Assembly (NCBI GenBank): GCA_012295275.1
Contig: CM022670.1
Coordinates: 21,597,646 to 21,647,645, forward strand
Origin: Chrysomallon squamiferum
Taxonomy: Eukaryota; Mollusca; Gastropoda; Neomphalida; Peltospiridae
DNA length: 50,000 nt
Direction of reading: 5' to 3'
Every line of letters starts with the position of its first letter. Position 1 is the first letter of the stretch. The notes beneath the pieces were generated by a model. That model was given only the letters and a program-made list of their open reading frames with translations, was not told the origin of the DNA and made no database searches. Of this stretch, positions 1 through 10,829 are shown piece after piece. Made by a program: the position numbers and the translations under genes.

Positions 1-354
1 TTCTGAGAGTCCACAGTTGCAGTTGGGTGATGTGGTGAAGTGATATTTGTATCGGATTGCATTTAAGTTGGTCGAGTAACCAATTCTGGCTTTGGTGAGA
101 TTGTCGTTGTGTAGTTTGTTGGCGAGTATGAATTTGGGTGTTTTGGCGAGTGGTTTGATGTTCAAGTGCCATTTGTTTTTGGTGTTGTTCCATTCGTTTT
201 GCCATTGTTTGTCGTAATGTTTGACTGCGATGGAGACAATTTCGTTTATTCCGTGGTATATGTCTGTGCAGATGTCTTCGTCTTTAATGCTGAGTGACTC
301 TTTGGCGTAATGGTCAGCAATTTCAAACCAAAATATAGTTAATGCTTCCGTCAT
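1..354 (-). mobile_element. 3' end of a non-LTR retrotransposon (LINE) ORF, copy 1
   Basis: The minus-strand reading frame starts at an ATG at 354 and runs off the window edge. It is nearly identical to 11970-12323 of the second cassette. The N-terminal part resembles the end of an RNase H domain (the IADHYAKES stretch recalls the G-N-E-x-A-D-x-x-A-K motif). It is followed by the C-x-C-G...H-C element (CNCGLSETMKNYLFHC) typical of the region after RNase H in I/Jockey-type LINEs. The reverse transcriptase is absent, so this is a 5'-truncated dead copy. The clade is inferred from motif style only. Confidence 0.6.
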
Positions 355-798
355 GATTATTATTTTTGATATTTAAATACTGCTGCAGTCAGATAAGCAT
401 GAATTGATTAACTACAAATTTTAAAAAGAAGAAAAAATACTAATAGCTTAGCCATTTATATCGCCTGTATTCTTGTCATTCACTTTTAGGCTTGAAGAAA
501 TGCATGAGAAGTTTGGTTTGCAATAGAAAACACGAGGAAAGGGTTGGGGTGCATGTGTTGATGTTTCTTTTTAGAGCTATATCGAATTTTTTTTTTTAAT
601 AAAATTAGCGATGTAACTGTTACTTAAAAATGGGAGGTCTTCCAAAATAAGAAAACTGTTGGAAGGAATAAGAACTTCATTTTGAATTCCGTGATAACAG
701 TTCTCGCACGGTTTTTCTCTTCGCTGTGTTGAAGCGTGCGTGCGTGTGTCTGACGTCATCACGAGTTCAACGAATGGGCGTTTGGTGATATTCAAGTA
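355..798. other. Non-coding spacer between LINE relic and MITE, copy 1
   Basis: AT-rich spacer that is almost identical to 12324-12759. No exon-like stretch was seen. The open frame on the minus strand over 577-903 crosses the transposon end and has no family resemblance. Confidence 0.5.
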
Positions 799-1130
799 TA
801 GCTGAAAATCCTTTATCCGAAATGCTTGGGTCCGGAAGTATTTCGGATTCTGGAATTTTTCGGATTTTGGAATATAAAGAGATAGCCGGAGGATGGGAGC
901 CAAATTTGGACAGGAATTTCATTTATATTCCATGGAGAGCTTATACAAATAGTCTTCATGATTTTTATTTTATTTTATTATTTTTTTATTTTATTTATAT
1001 ATATTATACATAATATTTTAAATAATTTGGAGCACAAAATAAAGTTTGTGTATGCAAAAACAATCCGAAAACTGCAAGATATCATAATTTTTACTGCACT
1101 GAAAATTTCGAATAAGGGTTCCTCAACCTG
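799..1130. mobile_element. Tigger/pogo-type miniature transposon (MER44-like), copy 1
   Basis: An element of about 330 bp. It begins with an imperfect form of a terminal repeat followed by TTTATCCGAAATGCTTGGG and repeated CGGATTTTGGAAT-type blocks. It ends with the inverted partner (TTCGAATAAGGGTTCCTCAA then CCTG at 1130). TA dinucleotides flank both ends. The terminal repeat and internal CGGATTTTGGAATAT motif resemble, from memory, the mammalian Tigger7/MER44 family of pogo-like DNA transposons. There is no transposase, so it is non-autonomous. The same insertion is present in the second cassette, so it predates the duplication. Confidence 0.55.
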
Positions 1131-1288
1131 TAATAATATGTGCCGAGTTAATTGCAACAACGAATTTAAAAGTATTTCCGATACTGCAATGCCAAGTTGA
1201 TTTCGTCAGAAGTTTTTGAAAATAACTGTTTAAAAATGTGCTTTTTATTCATAAAATTAGACGTAAAACGAGAAATTAGATTTGTTTG

Positions 1289-1327
<39 letters not shown>

Positions 1328-1344
1328 TGATAATATAATGTATT

Positions 1345-1406
<62 letters not shown>

Positions 1407-2258
1407 TGATTTGATGAGATCGGTTGATAGCGTTTTTTTCGGTTATTTTCTATGCGTTTGAATTCGAATGTACAGGTCGAAGAATAACTTCATAAGAGAT
1501 GTGTAGAAAAGAGCATAACCTTGCATCACTTTCTCCGTTCCTTATTATTAGTAACTTTAAAAAATAAATAAAATCAACTAACAAAAACAAACACAAGTTA
1601 AAAAAGGAAAACAAAAAAAAACAACCAACCAACAAAAAAATAAATAAATAAATAAATTAAAAAAACAATGATAATAATAATTTATACAATTTTGCCCAAA
1701 AACAAACAAATAAAAAATACTTTCTTTCTACCACTACAAAATAAAATAACAGTTCTAGAAACTCCTGCCCAGATGAATACACGAACAAATAAAAGCATGA
1801 ACCGAGTTACCTTAGTCATCGTATTTGCTCTGTAGCAGATAGTAATATAGTGTTATCATTGTCACCCTATTTACTCTCCAACAAATAGCAATACACTGTT
1901 ACCATAAACGCCTTTGTTTTTGACAGATCGTGTTGAGCGCTTTTCTGAGTCAAGGAGAATACAAACAAAATATACTTAAGACTTAAATGAATGTAAATAA
2001 CTTCGCCACATGCAGCAAGACCAGTGAAATCTTTGAACTATAAGGCTGAAGGTCAACATGGGCTGAACTGTATGAGCACAACAAGATTACTGAATAAGAA
2101 ATTTTATCTTCTATATTACAATAAATAACATTTCTCATCGTTCATTGTTGCTGCTGTTTGAGGAGATATATTCTGCAGAGTAACCTGTGTTGATGTTCCT
2201 TTGTTACTGTAAAAAAAAAAAGAAGAAAAAAAAATAAAACTCATCCCCTAAAACTCAC

Positions 2259-2313
<55 letters not shown>

Positions 2314-2315
2314 TA

Positions 2316-2357
<42 letters not shown>

Positions 2358-2896
2358 TTTCACGACAACGACGTCAGTAAACAAAATTCCTAAATTAACT
2401 CAGTAACAAAAACTGGAATAATAATATAACAGAAAATAATTCAAACAATGGAAAAGAAAGAAATACAAATACAACATAATATCAACAGACAAACAAACAA
2501 CAACAAAAAAACAAAAGAAAAGAAAAAAGAAAAAGAAAAAGAAGAATAAAACCCCCATAAAATTGAATAATAAATAAAAGAAAAAAATTAATAAAAAATA
2601 AATAACAACTACACATCAGACAAAACAATTTAAAAAGGTACTCATTAACATTTAACAACAACAACATACACAAAATAATAAAAATTATAAAATAAATAAA
2701 CCCAACCTCAACAAATACAAAACTTTCACATATCAAACACAATAGAATCACATCGAAAGGTCACACAAAAAAAAAAAAAAAGAATCTGTCAACATCAAAT
2801 ACGCTATGTAAAATAAAAATAGCTATCTCCTGATGACTAAGCCTATTGAAAAAAAAAAAAAAAAAATGATCCTGTAATGACCACATGACTAGGTAC
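1131..2896. other. Intergenic, microsatellite-rich, upstream of lactamase copy 1
   Basis: Contains (AT)n at 1290-1325, (GT)n(GA)n at 1348-1406, A-rich runs, and (AAAT)n/(AAT)n at 2259-2357. Most of it aligns with 13092-14690 of the second cassette with indels in the simple repeats. No exon candidate was seen. Confidence 0.6.
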
Positions 2897-3043
2897 AGTA
2901 TAAACACTATAAACCGAAGAACAAACTGAGTGAACGAATCTGTGGTGATTCATTCGTGACAACACAGTTCAGTGTTTACTTTACATCTTACACTGGTTAC
3001 TCATTCTCGGCCATTCTACACTTCGTATTGCGGCTTTCACGTA
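2897..3043 (+). promoter_or_regulatory. Possible core promoter and 5' UTR of lactamase copy 1
   Basis: Two TATAAA-like boxes (in GTATAAACACTATAAACC near 2898-2915) precede the start codon by about 140 bp. Homology between the two cassettes resumes exactly here after a variable poly-A region (counterpart 14677-14823). An upstream ATG at 2972 is in frame, but the ATG at 3044 directly precedes a good signal peptide. Promoter function is inferred. Confidence 0.3.
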
Positions 3044-3445
3044 ATGTCGGCGCTCATTCTCTTACTTCTTTTCACGACAACGACGTCAGCAAACGTCTTC
3101 ACTGCCGAACAGACGGCTGAAATAGAAGACTACGTCAACGCCGTAGTCACTTGTAAATCTACTATCGGACTGACTGTGACGGTGGTGAAGAACAGTGATA
3201 CGTGGACAAGAGGATTCGGACTGGCAGACAGAGAGAAAAACATCTCGGTTAACGCCAACACTCTGTTTGGCATTGGTTCACTCACCAAAGCGTTCACGTC
3301 GGCACTGTTGGCGATGTCGTTAAACGATTCTGAAGGAAAGTAAGCGCATTAATGAAATTGTTTTATATTTACGTATTCTGACTGCTACTGCTACTACTAC
3401 TGCTACACTTCTACTACTTCTACTACTGCTACACTTCTACTACTT

Positions 3446-3517
<72 letters not shown>

Positions 3518-5872
3518 TCGCTGCGACAGATACTCTTACTACTATACTTCTATTACTACTACCTACTACTATTATTATTACAACTGGTAGAATATGCATG
3601 AAGGTTTATATATCTATTATACACACAGACACACTTATCAAAACATTTTAAGAATGAAACTATATTTTCAGCATTATTTTCTTTGTATCCATTTTGCTAG
3701 ATAGTTCGTGATGTGATTCTTGATATTATTCCGTGTTAACGAAGGTTGGGTCTAAGCAACCCAGAAATAAATTCAAGTCTGCTATCATTCTAATTCTCAT
3801 TGCCAGAACGTGTTTGTACTGGTACAGAAACTAGAGCCGACTGAAAAGGTCTGACGAGTGGACATTACTGCCTTTTTCACAAAAATGCTTCACTCGCAAC
3901 CTTTGCACATGCGCGTCATGGTAGACATAACACATAATTTCTCTGTGAATGGATCTTCACTGAATCAACCGTACAGGTTCCAACTTCGATGTTGTCACAT
4001 TATCTGACCGCTGGTTCTACCAATCTGCAGTAGATTCGGACAGGGACAGTTCTGCAGGACGACAATGCCACACATTATTTTTCCAAGGTTTTAGCAGACT
4101 TTCTTGAGCAGGACAGTGTTTGTTGTCAGGATGGATCGACCTGCACATTAGTTTTATTTGGCTCCAATGCAGCACGTCTGGAATGAGTTGGCAGGGGAGA
4201 ATACACCCCATGAATTGTTCAGACGTCATATCATGAGGCTACAATGTATCGAATGTTGTCGTGGCACAGATATATATTCACACGCTGTTAATCAAATCTG
4301 CTGATGTGTAGGCTCCATATTTAAACTCTCCAACTTTGGCAGTATGTCAAGAGACTAACTTTTAAATCGATACATTTATTAATAGTTTTCAATAAATAAG
4401 GACAAACAACAAAAGTTTTGGATGTAGTCTATTACTTTTCTCCCCTTAAATTCTTTTGGTTAGTATATGTTAGTATATATGATGTACATATCGGGTCAAT
4501 TGCCAGTTTCATAATGTACTTTTTAAATTACTTATTATAAACAGACTGTCTAAATGTAAAGCCACCATTAGAAGCACACAAGCAGTATCATTCGTTAATA
4601 TTTCCCAAACATTAAACACTGACAAAACTAGGAGTATTAGGGGCACTAAGTAGCGAATGTACCACAGTGATTTTCGTGGCTACATCAAACCTTTAATGAT
4701 TTGACTTTAATTATTATTAATTCATTCTTTTAATGTTAAATTATTGTTACTGGACGTGTTCAACTTTACTTTGTATTTTAATACTATATTCTGGTGCATT
4801 GTCTCGTCTCTGCTAAGTGTTGAAACAATAACTTAGTTCATGTAGAAGCTGTCTAATAAATATATAAGTGGATATACTATACTATTTCCTTATATTTCTT
4901 ACTGTGGTATACTTTTTAATAAAAATAAGATAAATTAATAATAAAGTAACAAAAAATAATAAAAAACTGACACAAAAAACCAAACAAAAAACCCTACAAC
5001 AACCCGGAAATAATATAAAAAAAAATAAAAACAACAAAAACAACAACAACAACAACAAAAAAAAAAAAAAAAACCCACATAACAATTATGTATTTAGCTG
5101 TCTAATAAATATAAGTGGATATACTATACTATTTCCTTATATTTCTTACTTTTTAATAAAAATAAGATAAATTAATAATAAAGTAACAAATAATAATAAA
5201 ATTGACAAAAAAAAAAAAAAAAAACAAAAAAACAAAAAAAAAAAAAAAAAAAAAAAAAAATAAAAAAGAGAATCCAGAAATAATATATAATATATATACT
5301 TTTTTATAAAAATAAGATAAATTAATAATAAAGTAACAAATAATAATAAAACTGACACAAAAAAAACAACCAAAAAAAAAAAAAAAAAAAAACCCTACAA
5401 CAACTCAGAAATAATAATATCAAAAAACAAAACAAAGAAAAAAACACATAACAATTATGTATTCTGTAAACAGACACACAGGAACTGAAGGCCCATCATT
5501 TTTTCTTGTTGTTTATTATATCATCACGTTTAAATCTAGTCAAGATTATGTGGCTAAACATAACATCAGTATATTCCTTTCCCTCTGTTAGATACAATTA
5601 CACATCAAAACTGACAGACATATTGGGTGATGATTTCAAGATGGCTGATCCTGAGATAACAAGGGAGGCAACTCTAAGAGACATTCTAGCACACAGAACG
5701 GGACTCAGTCCCGCTGCGATAGGCTTGTTGTCTGGCCAGTTAGAAAACGTTACAAGACGCGATTTTGTCAGGTAATTACATTTTATTCAAAAAGTCTTTA
5801 AATTATGTCAATGGATTAATGTGTTTATGTGTGCGAGCGTGCGCATGTATGCGCTCGCGAGTTTATGTTTGT

Positions 5873-5914
<42 letters not shown>

Positions 5915-8698
5915 CACCATACTCTTTCTCTTCCTTAGTATAGTTTCTTTCCATAAGAAACATTACAGGAAACATAATTTAATAACCGTAAGATCTACAC
6001 TGTGATAAGATTTCAAGACGAGTGATCATGGCATACTAAGGGAGATAATTCTGTGTAGCTATTATGATCAGACAAGATAATTAATTAGGTAGCATTTAAA
6101 AAGGAAAAATTATTTTAAAAACCCTACTGAAAATGAGCGACTACAAATATTTTACGAGCCTCTTTTTGTTATAAATGTTTATGATTTTCAGACGATTACG
6201 CTTCTTAAGAAAGATTTCTGATTTTCGCGATCGGTTCGTCTACAACAACTGGATGTATCTACTAGTAGGTCACGTTATCGAAGTTCTCAGCAAGGAATCA
6301 TGGGAGAAAACTCTTTACAAAAGACTTCTTAAACCACTGGGCATGACAACGACTAGAATTCTGGGATACGATTTGAAGACGACATCCGGTAATGTGGCTC
6401 AGCCTTATGCGGTTGTTGAAAATAAAATTGTGAAAACAAGTTCCGAAATTTACAGGTAAAACCATCGATCCATTTTGTTTAATTATTTCATGCTTGGAAT
6501 TTCTTCATTTCTTTAATTAATTACTGTTGGCACCAGTGTTTCTTATTTATTTATTTATTTATTTATTTGACAAGAAATACATTTTTTAATATGTCAATTA
6601 TGAATGTCATGCTTTGAATATCCAATTCGATTCGAATTCGTTATGAAGTTTGATTCGATTCAATTTTTGTGTTTTTGTGATTTCGAATATTTATTTATTT
6701 CATTTTATTTCATTTATTTATTGTTACTAATAAATTATTGAGATTTAAAATATATACTGAGCTGAATATTTCTTCATCAGCTTCCTCTGATGCACTTGGT
6801 TATTCACAAAGATAGTAGCGATTCGAAATACAGTTAAATTCAATCAAAAAACTATTTCGCAAGTCCATGCTTCTGTTGATTGTTAAAAATAAGTAAATAC
6901 ATATACTGAACGCAAAGTTTCTAACAAGTAAGGCTATTAATAATTTTGAGATGATTATGATAATAAAAAATAAAAAATTTACAACGATCATGATAATTCT
7001 TTAAATTTTTATTAGCATTTCTCCAGACGAGCCTGCAGGTGCCATTGCTTCAACAGCAAACGACATGGCAAAATGGCTGCATTTCCTGATCAGTGCAGGG
7101 GAGACAACCACTGGAACGAGGCTTCTCGATAAACATTTCTTTGTCGATATGATGGGAACTTACAATCATATTGAACACAGCCTTTACTCGATCTTCAAAC
7201 CGACTTTTCCTGTCACAGACGCTGTTTCTGGCTACGGATACGGCTGGATTAGAGGAACATACAGAGGTGTGAATAGATTTACAGTAGGAACAACATAACA
7301 TCATCATCAATAACAACAACAACAGCAAAAACTCACCAGCAATGCTACCACCACCATAACTAGCAACACCAACAGTTACAATCCCTTATCGTAAGAAAAA
7401 TACTGAAAAATCTGTAAAAGTAAATCAGATTTATAATTGGTAGCAAACTGTACTATTATGAATTTTAATGGATGCGTTAAAATTACAGGTTTTTTAATCT
7501 TAATTTTAATTGTTAATTAGTTATTTATTTAAAAACAAAAAATAAATGAAAAAAAAAACAGAAAAAAAAAAAAAAAAAAAAGCCAACAAAACAAAACAAA
7601 AAAACCAAACAAACAATAATATGAACAAAAACAACGAAACTCCCTAAAATGCAACAACAAAAACATTAGAACCAAAATACGAAACGAACCAGTTAAAATA
7701 AAAAAAGAAAAAGAAAAGAAAAGAAGAAGAAGAAAAAAATAACAAGAAGTAACCGAAATACAAAAACAACAAAAACAACAAAAAGCACACCAAAAAAGAA
7801 CAACAATAACGGAACAAAAAAATTCCACGATCCCCCTAAAAAACCTCACAAAAACAAACAAACAAAAAATAAACCACTCAAAAATGTTATACCAAGCAAC
7901 TGGTAAACTTTCTACACAAATTAGGAATTTATCTGTAAAAAGGTTCAGCAGTGCATGTTGAATACTTTCTGGAACATGATTATTTATTATACATTTTTCA
8001 ATTTTATTTCAGGATACCAGAAAATCTGGCACGATGGATCTTTGTTTTCATACCGTTCTATTGTGGTCCTATATCCAGACTTGAAATCGGGCATTTTCCT
8101 CTCTGCAAGTGGGCCAGTCGGTTTAGAGGTGATGACTTATTTCATATCAGATCTTCTCATTGGTGAACCAACATGGTTACAGTCAACAAATGCCTGCCTC
8201 TTTCCCGAACCATGGATGAACATTTCAACATCAAACGACAATAGTGATGACGTCATCTATGACGCCATAACAACCCCCAGCCAGTACATAGGTTCTTACG
8301 GACATCGCTTGTTGGGAGATTTAACCGTGGAGCAGGGAAGTAACAGAAGTTCGCTACTTTTGAGATATGGACGTTTTGTTTGTGCTGTGAGGCCAACGAA
8401 GACTGAACACGCATTCAAACTTGATGTTTTGGAGCCATTGGGGTTCCTCTTCAATCTTGGTAACAGCACTACTCTGATTCCCGTGAATTTCAAGGCAGAA
8501 TGGAACGGGAAGTTTCAGGTTATAGAAATTGTGTCTTCTGAATCTATAATATTTCACAGAGATATCAAATTTTCAGACCCGTTGCCGCCAGAAAAAAACG
8601 AGGCGATATGCACCAGCAGTGGAACGTCAGAAACAAGTTCAGGACTGATCATTTTAATTTCGTGCTATATTACACATTTGTTTTACAAACTAGATTAA
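3044..8698 (+). CDS. Secreted serine beta-lactamase-like protein, copy 1 (5 exons, 558 aa)
   Basis: Exons: 3044-3339, 5592-5771, 6192-6455, 7016-7266, 8013-8698; total 1,677 nt, all joined in frame through GT/AG borders. The start ATG at 3044 opens a signal peptide (MSALILLLLF, cleavage probably after the TSA). The three motifs of the class C beta-lactamase / PBP4-type (MEROPS S12) fold are present: SLTK (nucleophile Ser and Lys) near residue 78, YNN in the exon-3 segment, and HDG at the start of exon 5. The long exon 5 adds a C-terminal domain and ends in a hydrophobic tail (GLIILISCYITHLF), suggesting a GPI or membrane anchor. It resembles secreted mollusc beta-lactamase-like proteins such as gigasin-6 (recall, not searched). 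The enzyme is likely a hydrolase or peptidase acting outside the cell; substrate unknown. Convergent with the receptor exon ending at 8879. Confidence 0.85.
3340..5591. other. Intron 1 of lactamase copy 1
   Basis: About 2.25 kb, against 0.84 kb in copy 2. It holds a (CTA)n tract (3441-3517), a Tc1/mariner relic, and three local tandem copies of an A/T-rich block containing ATAAGATAAATTAATAATAA (about 4925, 5162 and 5310). Copy 2 has a single block. Confidence 0.7.
4040..4304 (+). mobile_element. Decayed Tc1/mariner transposase fragment
   Basis: The plus strand keeps scattered transposase pieces in shifting frames: LQDDNATH...VLADFLEQ near 4050, recalling the Tc1 QQDNAxxH block with the second catalytic Asp, and QHVWNELAGE near 4167, recalling the P-I-E-H-x-W-D-E-L block. 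Frameshifts separate them, so the copy is dead. It lies in a stretch of roughly 0.7 kb (about 3640-4365) that is absent from intron 1 of the second cassette. Confidence 0.6.
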
Positions 8699-8878
8699 TG
8701 AATAGGCAAGACCGGGGTATTTCGTAAAAGCATACTTGTCTGGACATACGTTCAGAGACTCCTAACTTCTTTTTGTACACGAAATTCAGGTACTTTTATT
8801 TGAACATGATTTAAATTGTGCATAAATATTTTATTATTATTATTATTAAAACGAAAAAGAAAAGAGAAGATCTTTCCT

Positions 8879-9144
8879 TTATTTCCCGAGTTTTCCAATC
8901 CTTCCTGGAAACAGATCCATAACAACTATGAGCAGCGTAGACATCGCAATGAAGACGATCCCACCAACGCCGAGGTACGTTGCCGAAGGTCGGTCATCGT
9001 AGATGCTGACGCGTTTTCGAATGGCTCTCGACAAAACTGCGCCAGAAAAAAAAAAAAAAAAAATAATAATAATAATATAAAAAAAAAATAATAATAATAA
9101 AAAAAGAAGAAATAAAATAAAATAAAATAAAATAAAATAAAAAA

Positions 9145-9195
<51 letters not shown>

Positions 9196-9807
9196 ATGCT
9201 CTTTTTGTTGCTTTAAAGACAAAAATGTACAATTTTTCAATCATTTCTCTTTCTCATTCTCTCCAGACTGCTGATGTCTTTTAAATGTGATCGGTAATAA
9301 AATATTCTCGGTGTGCACAAATAGTTTAAAGCAATTGTACATGTAACCCTAAACTGTTTTCTTTCAACATATATACTCAAAATATATTCCCATCTTTATA
9401 ACTAGCTTACATTTATGAAATAAATTGTTTCTCAAACATCTTTGTTATGTATCTATTTTGGCTGTCTGTCATATCTAAGGGTCAACAAATGTGTGTGTTT
9501 ATGTGTTTGTGTTGTATACGTATATAGGTTTGTATGCATCTAGATATTTCTTTTGTCCTAATATAAATTATATACATATAGTATAAGCATTCACAGGATT
9601 ATGCATTTACGCATGAGCGCTCAAACGCACGCCTACGCTCGCTCCAAGTACATAGTTGTAATACTAACCCTTTTCACAGTTAATTCCTGTATATCCAGGG
9701 ACACAGTCACATTTGTAATCTTCTCCGTCCTCCCTGCAGACACCTCCGTTTAGACACGGGTCACTCACACATCTGCCGACATCTGTTAACATATTCGTTT
9801 GTGTGTG

Positions 9808-9841
<34 letters not shown>

Positions 9842-10462
9842 AAGAGAATGGAAAAACACACACACAAATATCTACCTATCTGCCTATCTATCTGTCTATC
9901 TGCCTGTCTATCTGTCTGCCTATCTGCCTATCTATCTGCCTATCTCTCTGTCTATCTGCCTGTCTGTCTGTCTATCTATACATCTAACTACCTGTCTGTC
10001 TGTATCTCTGTCTGTCTGTTGATCTACCTCTCTAGCTCTCTTTATCTGTTACCTATCTATATATTTACCGCTTCTGTCGCCCTGTCAGTCTATCTATCAG
10101 TTATAATCATACGATTCAAATTTAATTTAAAATTCTGTATCTGCATGTATCCTTACATATCCATGCCTGTGATTTGGGTTTCAAGTGGATACGGCAGATT
10201 TCATTTCTCTTACACACTGATCTGAATTCTTAGTCTCTCCAGGCGTCTGTCTGTCTGTCTGTCTGTCTGACGTTTCATAACACACGATTCACTCTGTACA
10301 ACATGTTTCTACGACTAGACTGTTAAAACCTCATTGAAATTCGCTTACATGTTTCACAGTGCACGCCCGTGTAGCCAGGCTGACAAAGACACGTGTAGCT
10401 ACCCACAGTGTTTGTGCAAGCACCTCGATTCTGACAGGGCTGTTGGATGCATTCGTCAACAT
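8879..10462 (-). CDS. Duplicated 3' exons of the EGF receptor (transmembrane exon + 2 EGF exons), copy 1
   Basis: Three minus-strand exons with intact phase-1 borders: 10349-10462 (EGF, starts VDEC, six Cys), 9669-9782 (EGF, starts VGRC, six Cys) and 8879-9036 (transmembrane helix [17 protein letters not shown], then the short tail [10 protein letters not shown] and TAA). They are nearly identical to 20980-21093, 20163-20276 and 19267-19535. The terminal exon has lost 99 nt (33 codons) and the original TTAG acceptor; a GGCGCAG acceptor now fits the same phase. No upstream receptor exons exist next to this copy. It could serve as an alternative 3' end of the receptor gene, spliced across lactamase copy 2, or be an untranscribed fragment. 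The TAA stop overlaps an AATAAA hexamer. Confidence 0.6.
9108..9197. repeat. (AAAAT)n/(AAAT)n microsatellite
   Basis: About 90 bp of short A-rich units directly upstream of the copy-1 terminal exon. The open frames over it are simple-repeat artefacts. Confidence 0.9.
9798..10040. repeat. (AC)n and TCTG/TCTA tetranucleotide microsatellite
   Basis: A CA run at about 9820-9842, then interrupted TATC/TGTC units to about 10035. It lies in the intron between the two copy-1 EGF exons, matching 20297-20640 in copy 2. Confidence 0.9.
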
Positions 10463-10511
10463 CTGACAAGAAATGATAATATTACTGTCACAGGCACGTA
10501 AATATATACAA

Positions 10512-10513
<2 letters not shown>

Positions 10514-10574
<61 letters not shown>

Positions 10575-10633
10575 TGGTGATGATGATGATGATAATAATA
10601 ATAATAATAATGATGATGATAATGATGATGATG

Positions 10634-10665
<32 letters not shown>
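10514..10665. repeat. (AAT)n/(GAT)n microsatellite
   Basis: Interrupted trinucleotide repeat immediately upstream (minus sense) of the copy-1 EGF exon; counterpart 21143-21249. Confidence 0.9.
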
Positions 10666-10666
<1 letters not shown>

Positions 10667-10739
10667 TAAATAGCAAGACACCAGGCCACCAATTCCAAAA
10701 AACACACAAAAAACGAACAAAAAATCAACAAAGAACCCC

Positions 10740-10772
<33 letters not shown>

Positions 10773-10829
10773 TCCCCGAAAAAAAAAAAAGAGAGAAAAA
10801 ATATATATAAAAAGAAACAAACAACATGA

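Noticed and set aside
577-903. 108-codon minus-strand frame, repeated at 12445-12864
   Set aside because: It runs through the end of the Tigger-like MITE and neighbouring spacer; no domain, and the two copies differ by frame-changing indels downstream.
2972-3043. Upstream in-frame ATG of lactamase copy 1
   Set aside because: It would put 24 hydrophilic residues before the signal peptide; the ATG at 3044 gives a normal secretory N terminus in both copies.
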